DNA of 64,000 nt, taken from Rhodococcoides kroppenstedtii. GTDB taxonomy: Bacteria > Actinomycetota > Actinomycetes > Mycobacteriales > Mycobacteriaceae. The notes beneath the pieces are model-generated. The model saw only the letters and a list, made by a program, of their open reading frames with translations. It searched no databases and was not told the DNA's origin. The DNA lies in assembly GCF_900111805.1 (NCBI RefSeq), contig NZ_FOJN01000004.1:124001-188000 (forward strand), in the 5' to 3' direction. Within the stretch, counting starts at the first letter, position 1; each line of letters opens with the position of its first letter. Below are positions 47,094 to 61,541 of this stretch, one piece after another. Made by a program: the position numbers and the translations under genes.

Positions 47094-49184
47094 ATGGCCG
47101 ACACCGAGTCCAGCGGCGCAGTTCGTGGCGTCTACATCGCGTCGCCGGAAGGCGACACCGGCAAGTCCACCATCGCGCTGGGTCTGCTGACCATGCTCGG
47201 GGCGTCGACGGCGCGGGTGGGGGTGTTCCGCCCCATCGCGCGGTCGTCGTCGGAAACCGACTACATCCTCGAGCTGATGATCGACCACACCACGGCCGAC
47301 ACGACCTACGACCAGTCGCTGGGGGTGACGTACGACGAGGTCCACGCCGACCCCGACGCCGCGTTGGCCGAGATCGTTCGCCGCTACCACGAGGTGGCGG
47401 CCCAGTGCGATGCCGTCGTCGTGATCGGCAGCGACTACACCGACGTCGCCAGTCCCAGCGAGTTGGGTTTCAACGCCCGCATCGCCGTCAACCTCGGCCT
47501 GCCGGTCCTGCTGGCGCTGCGCGGCTCGGAGCGCACGCCGGGCGAGATCGCCCAGCTCGCGGACCTGTGCCGGTCCGAACTGTCCACGCACCGAGCACAT
47601 CTGGCGGGAATCGTCGCCAACCGGTGCGATCCGGACGCCCTGGACGAGGTCATCGGCCGCCTCGCCACCGACGACGTCCCGGCCTGGGCTCTGCCCGAGG
47701 TGCCGTTGCTCGTCGCGCCCACCATGGACGAGCTGCTCACCGCCGTCGACGGGGAGCTCTACAGCGGCGATCCCGAACTGCTGCAACGGGAAGCGCTGCG
47801 GGTGATGGTGGGCGGCATGACGGCCGAGCACATCCTCGAGCGGCTCACCGAGGCCGTCGTCGTGATCGCTCCCGCCGACCGCTCGGAGGTCCTGCTCGCC
47901 CTGGTGAACGCGCACGAGGCCGACGGGTTCCCCTCGCTCGCGGGCATCGTCATGAACGGTGGGCTGGAACCGCATCCGATGATCGCCAAGCTCATTGCGG
48001 GCCTGCAGCCTCGGCTCCCGATTCTCACCACCGAGCTCGGCACCTTCGACACAGCCAGCGTGGCCGCGAACACCCGCGGCCGCGTCGCCGTCGGTTCGCA
48101 GCGCAAGGTCGACACGGCGTTGGCGGTGGTGGAGCAGCACATCGGGGCGGAGGACATCCTGGGCCGGCTCGACGTCGCCATGCCGTCGGTGGTCACGCCG
48201 CAGATGTTCGAGTACCGGCTGATCGACCGCGCTCGCGCCGACCGCCGGCACATCGTTCTCCCGGAGGGCGGCGACGACCGCATCCTGCGTGCGGCGGGAC
48301 GTCTGCTCCAGCGGCAGGTCGCCGACCTGACCATCCTCGGGGACGAGACGGCAGTGACCCGGCGAGCGGGCGAGCTGGGTGTCGACCTCTCCGCGGCCAC
48401 CGTGCTCGACCCGACGTCCTCGGAGTACTTCGACGACTTCGTGGCCGAGTACGCCGAGCTCCGCAAGCACAAGGGCATGACCCCGGAGAAGGCGCGCGAG
48501 GTGATGGCGGACATCTCGTACTTCGGAACGATGATGGTGCACAAGGGAATCGCGGACGGAATGGTGTCCGGGGCCGCGCACACCACGGCGCACACCATCA
48601 GGCCGTCCTTCGAGATCGTCAAGACGCGCGAGGGGGTGTCGACGGTGTCGTCGATCTTCCTCATGTGCCTCGCCGATCGCGTTCTCGCGTACGGTGATTG
48701 CGCCGTCGTCCCCGATCCCACCGCCGAGCAGCTCGCCGACATCGCCGTCTCGTCCGCCCAGACGGCGTCGATGTTCGGCATCGAGCCGCGGGTGGCCATG
48801 CTGAGTTACTCGACGGGTGATTCCGGTTCGGGCGCGGACGTCGAGAAGGTGCGCGAGGCCACGGAGCTGGTGCGCGACCGGGCGCCGGACCTGTTGGTGG
48901 AGGGGCCGATTCAGTACGACGCCGCCATCGACCCGTCGGTCGCGAAATCCAAGCTGCCGGACTCGGACGTCGCCGGGCAGGCCACCGTCTTCGTCTTCCC
49001 CGACCTCAACACCGGCAACAACACGTACAAGGCCGTGCAACGCAGTGCGGGCGCGGTCGCGGTGGGACCGGTGCTGCAGGGACTGAAGAAGCCGGTCAAC
49101 GATCTCTCCCGCGGTGCGTTGGTCCAGGACATCGTGAACACCGTGGCCATCACGGCCATTCAGGCGCAGGGGGCCGACCAGTGA
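47094..49184 (+). CDS. pta: Phosphate acetyltransferase (two-domain type)
   Basis: A 696-residue enzyme. The N-terminal P-loop-like regulatory domain is seen in [20 protein letters not shown] (residues ~15-35), followed by a DRTGG-type central domain ([30 protein letters not shown]). The C-terminal catalytic PTA domain has [35 protein letters not shown] and [18 protein letters not shown]. It forms acetyl-phosphate from acetyl-CoA. ATG 47094 is preferred over in-frame GTG 47085. The stop overlaps ackA (GTGA), giving the usual coupled pair. Confidence 0.93.
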   Translation: MADTESSGAVRGVYIASPEGDTGKSTIALGLLTMLGASTARVGVFRPIARSSSETDYILELMIDHTTADTTYDQSLGVTYDEVHADPDAALAEIVRRYHEVAAQCDAVVVIGSDYTDVASPSELGFNARIAVNLGLPVLLALRGSERTPGEIAQLADLCRSELSTHRAHLAGIVANRCDPDALDEVIGRLATDDVPAWALPEVPLLVAPTMDELLTAVDGELYSGDPELLQREALRVMVGGMTAEHILERLTEAVVVIAPADRSEVLLALVNAHEADGFPSLAGIVMNGGLEPHPMIAKLIAGLQPRLPILTTELGTFDTASVAANTRGRVAVGSQRKVDTALAVVEQHIGAEDILGRLDVAMPSVVTPQMFEYRLIDRARADRRHIVLPEGGDDRILRAAGRLLQRQVADLTILGDETAVTRRAGELGVDLSAATVLDPTSSEYFDDFVAEYAELRKHKGMTPEKAREVMADISYFGTMMVHKGIADGMVSGAAHTTAHTIRPSFEIVKTREGVSTVSSIFLMCLADRVLAYGDCAVVPDPTAEQLADIAVSSAQTASMFGIEPRVAMLSYSTGDSGSGADVEKVREATELVRDRAPDLLVEGPIQYDAAIDPSVAKSKLPDSDVAGQATVFVFPDLNTGNNTYKAVQRSAGAVAVGPVLQGLKKPVNDLSRGALVQDIVNTVAITAIQAQGADQ

Positions 49185-50365
49185 CCGTTCTGGTGATCAA
49201 CTCCGGGTCCAGCTCGGTGAAGTTCCAGGTGGTCGACGTCGACCGGGCCGACGGTGTGCTGCACGGCATCGTCGAGCGCATCGGCGAGTCCGACGCGACG
49301 GTGGCGGTCACCTACCGGGGCGAGACCACCGAGCGGACGCTCGAGATCGCCGATCACGACGCGGCTCTGAAGACCGCCTTCGAGACCATGGCGGAGGCCG
49401 GTCTGTCGCTCGCCGACGCCGGCGTGACGGCCGTCGGTCACCGGGTGGTCCACGGCGGCACCGTGTTCAGCGAGCCGACGCTCATCGACGACGACGTCGT
49501 GGCCACCGTCGACCGGCTCAGTGCCCTCGCGCCCCTGCACAATCCGGCGAACGTGAAGGGCATCGAGGTGGCCCGTCGGGAGCTGCCCGACGTACCGCAG
49601 GTCGCCGTGTTCGACACCGCCTTCTTCCACGCCCTGCCCGCGGCGGCGTCGACCTACGCGATCGACCGCGACGTCGCCCGCGAGCACGGTATCAAGCGCT
49701 ACGGCATGCACGGCACCTCCCACGAGTACGTGAGCGGCCGGGTGGCGGAGTTCCTGGAGCGGGAACCGCAGTCGCTCAACCAGATCGTGCTCCACCTCGG
49801 CAACGGGGCGTCCGCGTCGGCGGTGCGCGGCGGCGCGGCCGTGGACACCTCGATGGGCCTGACCCCGCTCGAAGGGCTGGTCATGGGCACCCGGAGCGGG
49901 GACATTGATCCGGGCATCGTCATGCACCTGCGCCGCAGCGCCGACCTCGATGTCGACGGCATCGACACGCTGCTGAACCGGCGCTCCGGCATCAAGGGCC
50001 TGTCGGGCGTCACCGACTTCCGTGAGCTCCGCCGACTGGTCGACGAGGGTGACGACGACGCCCGGCTCGCCTTCGACGTCTACGTCCACCGGCTACGAAA
50101 GTACCTCGGGGCGTACATGATCGGCCTCGGACGCGTCGACGTCGTCACCTTCACCGCCGGCGTCGGCGAGAACTCACCCGAGGTCCGCGCCGCGGCCCTG
50201 GCCGACCTGGAGAACTACGGCATCGTGGTCGACGAGGAGCGGAACGCCGTGCGCAGCAAGGACGCACGGGTGATCTCCGCCGACTCCAGCGCGGTCACCG
50301 TGCTGGTCGTGCCCACCAACGAGGAACTGGCCATCGCCCGCGCTGCCCTGGCGCTGACCTCGTAG
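49181..50365 (+). CDS. ackA: Acetate kinase
   Basis: A 394-residue kinase of the ASKHA fold: [14 protein letters not shown] (first phosphate loop), [66 protein letters not shown] and [10 protein letters not shown]. It converts acetyl-phosphate plus ADP to acetate and ATP. Start is GTG 49181. It converges with the DICT-domain gene with only 3 bases between stops and no terminator. Confidence 0.94.
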   Translation: MTVLVINSGSSSVKFQVVDVDRADGVLHGIVERIGESDATVAVTYRGETTERTLEIADHDAALKTAFETMAEAGLSLADAGVTAVGHRVVHGGTVFSEPTLIDDDVVATVDRLSALAPLHNPANVKGIEVARRELPDVPQVAVFDTAFFHALPAAASTYAIDRDVAREHGIKRYGMHGTSHEYVSGRVAEFLEREPQSLNQIVLHLGNGASASAVRGGAAVDTSMGLTPLEGLVMGTRSGDIDPGIVMHLRRSADLDVDGIDTLLNRRSGIKGLSGVTDFRELRRLVDEGDDDARLAFDVYVHRLRKYLGAYMIGLGRVDVVTFTAGVGENSPEVRAAALADLENYGIVVDEERNAVRSKDARVISADSSAVTVLVVPTNEELAIARAALALTS

Positions 50366-50368
50366 GCC

Positions 50369-51577
50369 CTACGGTGTGAAACGGTGCATGATTGCGTGCG
50401 CCGCCTGGGTGACCGTCGCGCGGTCGTAGGTCTGCACGAAGTCGAAGGTGCGCTCGAGGTCGGGGCCGTTGTCGTGCCGGTCCCGCGCCGAGAGCAACGC
50501 CGCGTGATGCGGCCCGAGCACGACGACGGTCCACTCGTTCACCATGTCGTCGGCCGGATCCAGCGGCGCGTGCTGGGTGTTGCCGTCGAGCATCTGCGTC
50601 AGACCGACGCCGTAGACGCCGGCGAACCCGATGGTGTCCGCCAAATGACGCCAGCGCTGCGCCGTCCGCTCAGTGAAGTGCGTGGCGTGTTGGAACGTCC
50701 CCAGCGCCAGCATGGCGGACCCGGCCGCCACCGCCTGCTTCTCGAGCGACTTGCTCATCTGCACCAGAACGCGCTTGGTGCCGCGCCGCGGCGTCGCGTG
50801 CTCGGAGGCGATCGCGTACGGCGTCGTCTCGGCCGGAATCGGCGTGGTCCATACCGGTGCGTGGGGCATGGGGACGACGTCCTCGGTGAGCAGACCCGCC
50901 GGGTCGTCGACCGGTGGATAGAGGGCTCCGATGCCGTACGTCGCGCCGACGGTCTGGGCGGCGAGCCGCGCGGCGTCGTCGTCGATTCCCTCCGCGACGA
51001 TCACGGCGTGACTGCGCTCGACGTAGGCGCTGAGCGCGTGGGCGGTGGCGCCGATGTCCGTCCCCGCGGAGCCGGAATGGAGCTCGGCCGCGGTGACCAC
51101 GATGTCCGGCTCGATCAGCGACAGCAGCGTCGCGGCCTGGACGTCGACTCCGACGCCGTCGAGCGCAACCAGGCGGCCCGACGCCCGCGCCGACACCACC
51201 CGGGCCAGCGCGCGATGCGGATTGCGCAGCACGTCGGTGGCGTCGACCGTGACGATGGTGCGCTCGAGGCCTTCGGTGGCCGGCTCCGCAGCCAGCGGCG
51301 ACTCGGAGTCGACGGTCACCAGCAGCGGCAGGTGGTCGGCGACGGTCCGCGCGAGCGGCGTGCGGGCGTGGCGGTGCTTGTACTCGTCCAGATCGGCGCG
51401 CTGGCCCATCAGTTGCGCGGCGTGGCGCAGTGCGGAGGCAGTACCGAGAGCGGTACCGCTGGGACCTCGGACCTGGAGCTCCGCCCCGGCCAACGCTCCG
51501 TCCTCGAGACGGCGTACCGGCGCGAACTGCATCTGGACCTCCACCCCGAGCAAGTCGGGAACGTGGGTTCGCGTCAA
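50369..51577 (-). CDS. DICT sensory domain protein with degenerate EAL domain
   Basis: A 402-residue protein. Residues ~10-240 look like an EAL fold that has lost catalysis: the EAL motif region reads AGAELQVRG; the DDFGTG position is DGVGVDVQAATLLSLIEPDI; AEGIDDDAAR parallels the AEGVE motif; and YGIGALYPPVDDP the final loop. Residues ~270-395 resemble the DICT domain (MSKSLEKQAVAAGSAMLALG, FTERTAQRWRHLADTIGFAG, then DMVNEWTVVVLGPHHAALLS). It is probably a non-enzymatic sensor or c-di-GMP/light-related regulator. TTG 51577 is favoured: GAGGGGAG lies just upstream of it. It is absent from the same place in M. tuberculosis by recall. Confidence 0.75.
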   Translation of the reverse strand: MTRTHVPDLLGVEVQMQFAPVRRLEDGALAGAELQVRGPSGTALGTASALRHAAQLMGQRADLDEYKHRHARTPLARTVADHLPLLVTVDSESPLAAEPATEGLERTIVTVDATDVLRNPHRALARVVSARASGRLVALDGVGVDVQAATLLSLIEPDIVVTAAELHSGSAGTDIGATAHALSAYVERSHAVIVAEGIDDDAARLAAQTVGATYGIGALYPPVDDPAGLLTEDVVPMPHAPVWTTPIPAETTPYAIASEHATPRRGTKRVLVQMSKSLEKQAVAAGSAMLALGTFQHATHFTERTAQRWRHLADTIGFAGVYGVGLTQMLDGNTQHAPLDPADDMVNEWTVVVLGPHHAALLSARDRHDNGPDLERTFDFVQTYDRATVTQAAHAIMHRFTP

Positions 51578-51711
51578 CGAACTCCCCTCACGTACGAACG
51601 ACAACGATCGACGCCGGGGTCTCGACGTTCCCTCCACCGTACGGAAGATGGGGGCGTGGCGTCCACGGGACCGCCCCCAGGGGTGGGGGCGGGGCGCGGG
51701 TTGCGGGGCGC

Positions 51712-51982
51712 TGCGCAGGTTTCGGTCACCTTCACCGGTTGCAACCAGTGCAGTTGGCGGGAACCCGCGCAGCTGGTGGAAAGCTGCGCAGGTCGAGGCG
51801 CGCTGCGCAGCGGGCGGGGCGGGGCTCGAGGTTGCTCCGGTTCCAGCAAGGTGCTCCGGTTGCAGCAGGAGCAGGTTGCTGGAAGGGGAGCAGGTTCGCA
51901 GCCTGCGCAGGTTCTGGTCACTCTCACCGGTTGCAACCAGTGCAGTTGGCGGGAACCTGCGCAACTGGCGGGAACCTGCGCA
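51712..51982 (+). repeat. Palindromic repeat cluster D (type 1, type 2, type 1)
   Basis: Type 1 units at 51712-51771 and 51904-51963 differ at 5 of 60 positions. Each has arms TGCGCAGGTT/GGCGGGAACCYGCGCA and the loop core CACCGGTTGCAACCAGTG. A type 2 unit is at 51831-51899, and a duplicated right arm (ACTGGCGGGAACCTGCGCA) at 51964-51982. CGCTGCGCAGCG, a 12-base palindrome, follows at 51801-51812 and 51993-52004. The order type 1-type 2-type 1 repeats that of cluster A. It fills most of the 436-base gap between the DICT gene and pknG's stop; the remainder shows nothing recognisable. Confidence 0.85.
51831..51899 (+). repeat. Type 2 palindromic repeat unit, copy D2
   Basis: It forms a long hairpin. 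The 25-base left arm (TGCTCC, 2 mismatches, TTCCAGCAA, 2 mismatches, TGCTCC) pairs with the right arm at 21 of 25 positions around a 10-base loop GGTTGCAGCA. The two-base mismatches sit symmetrically, as internal loops would. Confidence 0.8.
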
Positions 51983-52013
51983 GATCACCGTGCGCTGCGC
52001 AGCGGGGTGGGGG

Positions 52014-55383
<3,370 letters not shown>

Positions 55384-55384
<1 letters not shown>

Positions 55385-56748
55385 CACAGGTACTCCCGGA
55401 TGCGCGACCACATGCCGGCGACGACGGCGAGCGCGGCCAGTCCGCACGTCACGGCCGCGCCGACGGTCAGTCCGGTCAGCACGCCCGACGCGCGCTGGAC
55501 GTTGTCGCGCAACGACGTTCGTGACGCGTCGATCTCCTGGACCAACGCGGCGTCGAGGCGACCGAAGGCATCGGCGGCGTCGCCCGGCGCCGGCCCCGTC
55601 GCGATGGTGACGGCGGCGTCGAAGTCCCCGACGTCCAGTGCGGCGTTCATCCGGTCGTGCGCCGAGGACCAGATCGCGACCAGCGTGCGGGTCTCGTCGA
55701 TGCGAGCGGTGCGTGTGGTCTCGTCGTGGGAGAGGGCGGCGAGGGTGTCCGAGAGGGCGGCCACGGACTCGGAGTAGGACTTCTCGTAGTCGTCGTTCGC
55801 GGTGCGGCGGGTCATGCCGATCGTCTCGTCGGTCCGGGCCTGCTGCGCCAGGATTCGACTCGACGTCAGCCGATCGAGGGGTTCGGCGCCGCGTTCCAGC
55901 GCGCGATCGGTCGCGGTCGAGGACACCAGTCCCGCCACCAGCATCCATCCCAGCAGCACCACCACGGCCACCGCGGCGGCGCTGAATCCGAGGTTGATCG
56001 TGCGCCGGGTCCGACGCCCCAGATACACCTGCGCCCCGAGCAGCACCACGACCGAGACGACGAGGAAGAGCAGAGCAGTCCACGGCGGTGTCGCGAACCG
56101 TCGCTGAACGGCGGACACGTCGTCGGACTTCCCGGAATGCAGGCTCTCCGCCCACGGCAGGACCGTCGACTGCATCAGGGTCGACGCCTCGGCGAGGTAG
56201 GCGGCGCCCACTGGATTGCCGATGCGGTTGTTGGTGCGGGCCGTCTCGATCAGTCCGGCGTACGTCGGCAGGTTGGTCGAGATCGAGGACAGCAGACTCC
56301 GCGACGCCGCGTCTTCGGCGGCGAGACCCGTCGACGCCCGCACCACTTCGCCGGCGGCGGCGCCGAGCGCCTCGGTGTAGCGGTCCCGGACGTCACCGGT
56401 GTCGAGGCCGCCCGCGAGGAACGCGGTGGCTGCGGTGGCGTCGGCGACCGAGAGCTGGACGTAGAGGTTCTGGGCGGCATCGGACAAGGGCTCGGTGCGG
56501 GCGAGCAGCTGATCGAGGGTCCGCTCACGATCGGACACGGACACGCTGGTGACCAACGCCGTCGTGATCAGCGTGGCCACGACCAGCAGGCCCACCAGGA
56601 GAAACCGAACCGGGGTCGAGCGGAGGAACTCGGTGCGTTCGGAGCGCGTGTCGACCGGCGCGCGGAGGGTGAGCGCACTCGACTGCACGGTGAGTCTCGC
56701 CTCCTCGCCCTCGCGGGGCCCGCGCGCCACGGACCCGGCCTCGAGCAT
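55384..56748 (-). CDS. Membrane partner of GlnH/PknG (GlnX-type, Rv0412c homologue)
   Basis: A 454-residue protein with helices near residue 50 (FLLVGLLVVATLITTALV), the midpoint (TALLFLVVSVVVLLGAQVYL and VAVVVLLGWMLVAGLVSS) and the C-terminus (VLTGLTVGAAVTCGLAALAVV). Two long extracytoplasmic helical regions of ~150 residues fall between them, the layout of four-helix-bundle sensor domains. No catalytic domain. Order glnX-glnH-pknG fits a GlnH-sensing, transmembrane, PknG-controlling module reported in mycobacteria. Start ATG 56748 is tentative; internal GTG starts are possible because the N-terminal ~20 residues are weakly constrained. Confidence 0.82.
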
Positions 56749-56850
56749 AGGCCCCTCGCCGTCTCTCCACCGGTGTCCTGCGTGGCCGCGCTGCGAGCCG
56801 TCCGCGCCATAAGCTGTCCGGGAGGAGTGCCGACGTCCGGAGGGTGAGCG

Positions 56851-57534
56851 ATGCGTGGTGACGGGGACGGCTGGGTCTTCGCCAGTGACGGCAGTCGGCG
56901 GTGGGGTCGCCACGGCGCGGCGGGGTTGCTGCTGCGGGCGCCGGGGCCGTCGGGGCACGCGACGGTCCTGCTGCAACACCGAGCCGGGTGGAGCCATCAC
57001 GGGGGGACCTGGGCGTTGCCGGGCGGCGCGATCGACAGTCACGAGTCGCCCGCTGGCGCCGCGGTGCGCGAGGCCGGTGAGGAAGCCGGCATCGCCGGGG
57101 AGTCGCTGACGGTGCGCGGCGAGCGGGTCACGTGGACCGAGGACTCCGGCTGGTCCTACACGACGGTGGTGGCCGACGCGGCCGCGCAGCTCGACACGGT
57201 GCCGAACGGGGAGAGCACCGAGCTGCGGTGGGTGGCCGAGGACGACGTCGAGTCCCTGCCGCTGCACCCGAGTTTCGCCGAGAGCTGGCCGGCCCTGCGG
57301 TCGGTTCCGGTGCGGGCGGTGCTCGGCCCGGACGTCGACGAGGTGCCGCCGCGCACCGTCGACCTCGGTGAGCGCGGCTTCGGCTGGATCGTGGCGGTGG
57401 TGACGACGGACCGGGTGGAGGAGACGGTCGACGCCTCGCGGGCGGCCGAGTCGGCCGTCGGGACGACGGTGGTGATCACCGCGGACGAGTCCGTCCGGCG
57501 AGCGGTGAGTCCGGCTCTAGCCGCCGAGCTGTGA
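56851..57534 (+). CDS. mutT3: MutT3-like NUDIX hydrolase
   Basis: A 227-residue protein. The Nudix box is complete: [20 protein letters not shown] followed by EAGI, matching Gx5Ex7REUxEExGU. The substrate loop before it is [15 protein letters not shown]. The C-terminal ~85 residues (from ~[16 protein letters not shown]) are an extra domain of unknown role. Relatives hydrolyse oxidised or non-canonical dNTPs. Start ATG 56851. It overlaps thiE tail-to-tail by 18 bases. Confidence 0.88.
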   Translation: MRGDGDGWVFASDGSRRWGRHGAAGLLLRAPGPSGHATVLLQHRAGWSHHGGTWALPGGAIDSHESPAGAAVREAGEEAGIAGESLTVRGERVTWTEDSGWSYTTVVADAAAQLDTVPNGESTELRWVAEDDVESLPLHPSFAESWPALRSVPVRAVLGPDVDEVPPRTVDLGERGFGWIVAVVTTDRVEETVDASRAAESAVGTTVVITADESVRRAVSPALAAEL

Positions 57535-58197
57535 GACCAGCTCGCGGGCGGCCGCTTCCGGATCGCGCGCGCGGGTGATCGCCCGGACGACGGCGATGCG
57601 CGACGCGCCCGCGGCCAGCGTCTCGCGCGTGTTCTCGGCGTCGACGCCGCCGATGACGAACCACGGCCGCGAGGGGTGCGAGTCCGCCACCTCGCGGACC
57701 ACGTCGAGACCGGCGGCCGATCGGCCCGGCTTGGTGGGCGTCGCCCACACCGGACCGACCGCGAAGTAGTCGACGCCGTCCTCGATGTCGGCCAGCGTCG
57801 CCTGCGCCCGGTTCTGGGTGGACCGTCCGATGACCACGTCCGGCCCGAGGATCTGCCGCGCGTAGTGCGTCGGGAGGTCGTTCTGGCCGAGGTGGAGCAC
57901 GTCGGCACCGGCGGCGAGGGCGAGATCGGCCCGGTCGTTGACGGCCAGGAGTGCACCGTGCCGTCGGCAGGCGGCGCCGATGACGGCCAACGCCGCCAGC
58001 TCGTCCTTGGCCTCGAGCGGACCGTAATGCGCCTCGCCGGCCGAGCCCTTGTCGCGCAACTGGACGATGTCGACGCCGCCGGTCAGGGCCGCGTCGACGA
58101 ACTTCGCCAGATCACCGGTCTCGCGGCGGGCGTCGGTGCACAGGTACAACCGCGCGGTGGCGAGCCGTTCGCGGGCGGAGGGCCGTGTGGTGGTCAC
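57517..58197 (-). CDS. thiE: Thiamine-phosphate synthase (ThiE)
   Basis: A 226-residue TIM barrel. Motifs: [21 protein letters not shown] (pyrophosphate/Mg2+ Lys), [26 protein letters not shown] (Asn-Asp) and the phosphate loop [26 protein letters not shown]. It joins the HMP pyrophosphate and thiazole phosphate moieties. Start GTG 58197 ([12 protein letters not shown]). Divergent from thiO, whose TPP riboswitch lies in the same gap; thiE itself shows no riboswitch on its strand. Confidence 0.93.
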   Translation of the reverse strand: MTTTRPSARERLATARLYLCTDARRETGDLAKFVDAALTGGVDIVQLRDKGSAGEAHYGPLEAKDELAALAVIGAACRRHGALLAVNDRADLALAAGADVLHLGQNDLPTHYARQILGPDVVIGRSTQNRAQATLADIEDGVDYFAVGPVWATPTKPGRSAAGLDVVREVADSHPSRPWFVIGGVDAENTRETLAAGASRIAVVRAITRARDPEAAARELVSQLGG

Positions 58198-58231
58198 GGG
58201 GTCGACGGTAGTCTGTCGCCGAGAGAACGAG

Positions 58232-58332
58232 ACCGCACGGGAGTCCCGCAGGGGGCTGAGAGTGGGCCGTCCGCCCGGGGGCGGAAGCGCCCAGACCGTA
58301 ATCACCTGACCCGGATCATGCCGGCGCAGGGA
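58232..58332 (+). ncRNA. TPP riboswitch (THI element) controlling thiO-thiS-thiG
   Basis: The conserved TPP aptamer is readable. The left half has ACGGGAGTCCCGCAGGGGGCTGAGAG split over 58237-58262 (the CTGAGA box). A variable stem (GTCCGCCCGGGGGCGGA) follows. The right half is ACCTGACCCGGATCATGCCG at 58304-58323, ending GCGCAGGGAGGGG. The closing AGGGAGGGG is 4-11 bases before the thiO ATG (58337), so it both closes the aptamer and serves as ribosome-binding site. Control is therefore probably translational. Confidence 0.92.
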
Positions 58333-58336
58333 GGGG

Positions 58337-59487
58337 ATGGCACCAGTGAACCCGACTCCGCTTCCGCCCGCCGCGACGCCGGTGCGCGAGTCGGTGGCCG
58401 TGATCGGTGGCGGCGTCGTGGGTCTCACCGTCGCCCGCGCCGCGGCCCTCGCCGGTCATCCGGTCCACCTGCTCGACCGCGGCGAGCCGGGCCGTCCCGA
58501 CGGCGCCAGCTGGGTCGCCGGCGGCATGCTCGCCCCGCTCTCCGAGGGCTGGCCGGGCGAGGACGACCTGCTGGCGCTCGGGGCCGCGTCGCTGGAGCGC
58601 TGGCGCGGTCTGGCCGCGGAGCTGGGTGAGCACGTGGTCACCGCGCGGGGGACCCTCACCGTGGCCTTCGATTCCGCCGACGTGGCCGATCTGACGACGA
58701 TCGCGGAGTGGGTCGGGGCGCGCGGCCACGCTGTGGAGATGCTGTCGCGGCCGGCGCTGCGGGCCGTCGAGCCGGGGGTCGGGGGCCGCGCGGCTCTGTC
58801 GTGTCCGACGGAGCTGTCCGTCGACAACCGGGCGGTGCTGGCGGCGTTGGCCGACTCGTGCCGAGCCCTCGGCGTGCGCGTGACGACGACGGACGTGGTC
58901 GATCCCGCGGCGGTGGCGGAGGATCGCGTGGTGGTCGCCGCGGGGTGGGCGAGTTCCGTTCTGCTGCCGGGTGTGTCGGTACGGCCGGTCAAGGGCGAGA
59001 TCCTGCGCCTGCGTCGCCGCGCCGGGTCGGTGCCGACGCCCGCGCGCACCGTGCGAGCGACGGTCAACGGCCGCGCCGTGTATCTGGTTCCGCGTGCGGA
59101 CGGGTTGGTGGTCGGGGCCACGCAGTACGAGCACGGTGACGACACCGCGGTCACCGTGGCCGGGGTGCGCGATCTGCTGGCCGACGCCGAGCGGGTCCTG
59201 CCCGGCATCGCGGACTACGAATTCGCCGAGGCTGCAGCGGGATTGCGTCCCGGCAGCCTCGACAACCTGCCGCTCGTGGGCGCGGTGGACGACCGCACGA
59301 TCGTCGCCACCGGACACGGCCGGAACGGCATGCTGCTCGCCCCCGTCACCGCCGACGCGGTGGTGGCCGAGCTGCAGGGCGAGCCGCTGCCCGTGGCCGC
59401 CTGCTGCGCGCTCACCCGACGGTCCGGCGGGTCCGGACCGTCCCCCGTCCTCGGACCATCGAACCTCCCCAGAACAGGAGCACTGTC

Positions 59488-59491
<4 letters not shown>
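58337..59491 (+). CDS. thiO: Glycine oxidase (ThiO)
   Basis: A 384-residue FAD amino-acid oxidase: [21 protein letters not shown] (ADP-binding Rossmann), [60 protein letters not shown] and [14 protein letters not shown]. It makes the dehydroglycine imine for the thiazole ring. Start ATG 58337 sits directly after the riboswitch; GTG 58346 in frame is the alternative. The stop overlaps thiS (GTGA). Confidence 0.92.
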
Positions 59492-60445
<954 letters not shown>

Positions 60446-60457
60446 CCGACCCCGATC

Positions 60458-60495
60458 GACCCCGAGTGCCCCCGATACCGTCGGCGCCCGGGGTC
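60458..60495 (+). terminator. Probable terminator after thiG
   Basis: Outer arms GACCCCG/CGGGGTC (7 bases) with partial inner pairing, 12 bases after the thiG stop and before the ABC genes. Weaker than the other hairpins in the window. Confidence 0.45.
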
Positions 60496-60569
60496 ATCCT
60501 TTCGGACGACTCGAAATGGGGACCGGGGCCTGATGCGCGCGCGGTGGTGCGCGCGGCAGGGTGGTCACC

Positions 60570-61541
60570 ATGATCGAAGTGACGGGATTGACCAAACAGT
60601 TCGGGGCGAAGAAGGCGGTCGACGACCTCACCTTCACGGTCCGGCCGGGCATCGTGACCGGGTTCCTCGGACCCAACGGCGCCGGCAAGTCCACCACCAT
60701 GCGGATGATCCTCGGGCTCGACCAGCCGACCGCCGGGACCGCGCTGATCGAGGGTCGGCCCTACCGGGAGCTGACCAACCCGCTGCAGACCGTCGGGGCG
60801 CTGCTCGACGCGAAGTGGGTGCACCCCAACCGATCCGCGAAGGCGCACCTCCAGTGGATGGCCGCCTCGAACGGCATCCCGGCCTCCCGGGTGGACGAGG
60901 TGCTGCGCCTGGTCGGCCTGTCCGAGGTGGCCAAGCAGAAGGCGGGCGGGTTCTCCCTCGGCATGTCGCAGCGGCTCGGTCTGGCCGGCGCCCTGCTCGG
61001 GGATCCCAAGGTGCTCATGTTCGACGAGCCGGTCAACGGACTCGACCCCGAGGGCATCGTCTGGATCCGAAAGTTCATGCAGCGCTTGGCCGCCGAGGGG
61101 CGGACCGTGCTGGTCTCGTCCCACCTGCTGTCGGAGATGGCGCTGACCGCCGAGCACCTGATCGTCATCGGTCGCGGCCGTCTGATCTCCGACTCGTCGG
61201 TGCAGGACTTCGTCGACCACGCGTCGGAATCCTCGGTCCGCGTGCGCAGTCCGCAGCTCGACGCCCTGCGCAGCGCGCTGACCTCCGCCGGCCTGACCGT
61301 GCGCGAACCCGGCGGGGTGGACGAGGTCAAGCCCGCTCTGGTGGTGGCGGATTCCACCACCGAGGCCATCGGCGACATCGCCGCGCGTCACCAGATCGTG
61401 CTCCACGAGCTGTCCTCGCAGCACGGCTCGCTCGAGGAAGCGTTCATGAAGCTCACGGGCGACGACGTCCAGTACCACGGCGCGGACGATTCCGCCGGCG
61501 CCCGGACCACCACCGACACCATGGGAGGAGCACTGCGATGA
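60570..61541 (+). CDS. ABC transporter ATP-binding protein
   Basis: A 323-residue ATPase of the drug/lantibiotic (CcmA-like) type: Walker A GFLGPNGAGKSTTMRM, signature FSLGMSQRLGLAGALLG, Walker B VLMFDEPVNGLDPEG and H-loop VLVSSHLLSEM. The C-terminal ~100 residues are an accessory domain. ATG 60570 is preferred over in-frame GTG 60561. The stop overlaps the permease gene (ATGA). The pair is inserted between thiG and lpqL relative to M. tuberculosis by recall. Confidence 0.9.
   Translation: MIEVTGLTKQFGAKKAVDDLTFTVRPGIVTGFLGPNGAGKSTTMRMILGLDQPTAGTALIEGRPYRELTNPLQTVGALLDAKWVHPNRSAKAHLQWMAASNGIPASRVDEVLRLVGLSEVAKQKAGGFSLGMSQRLGLAGALLGDPKVLMFDEPVNGLDPEGIVWIRKFMQRLAAEGRTVLVSSHLLSEMALTAEHLIVIGRGRLISDSSVQDFVDHASESSVRVRSPQLDALRSALTSAGLTVREPGGVDEVKPALVVADSTTEAIGDIAARHQIVLHELSSQHGSLEEAFMKLTGDDVQYHGADDSAGARTTTDTMGGALR

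Noticed and set aside
44415-49040. A 1541-codon open frame on the minus strand over eis, fgd and pta
   Set aside because: It lies antisense to three clear genes, and its translation is low-complexity Arg/His/Gly/Asp typical of GC-rich shadow frames.
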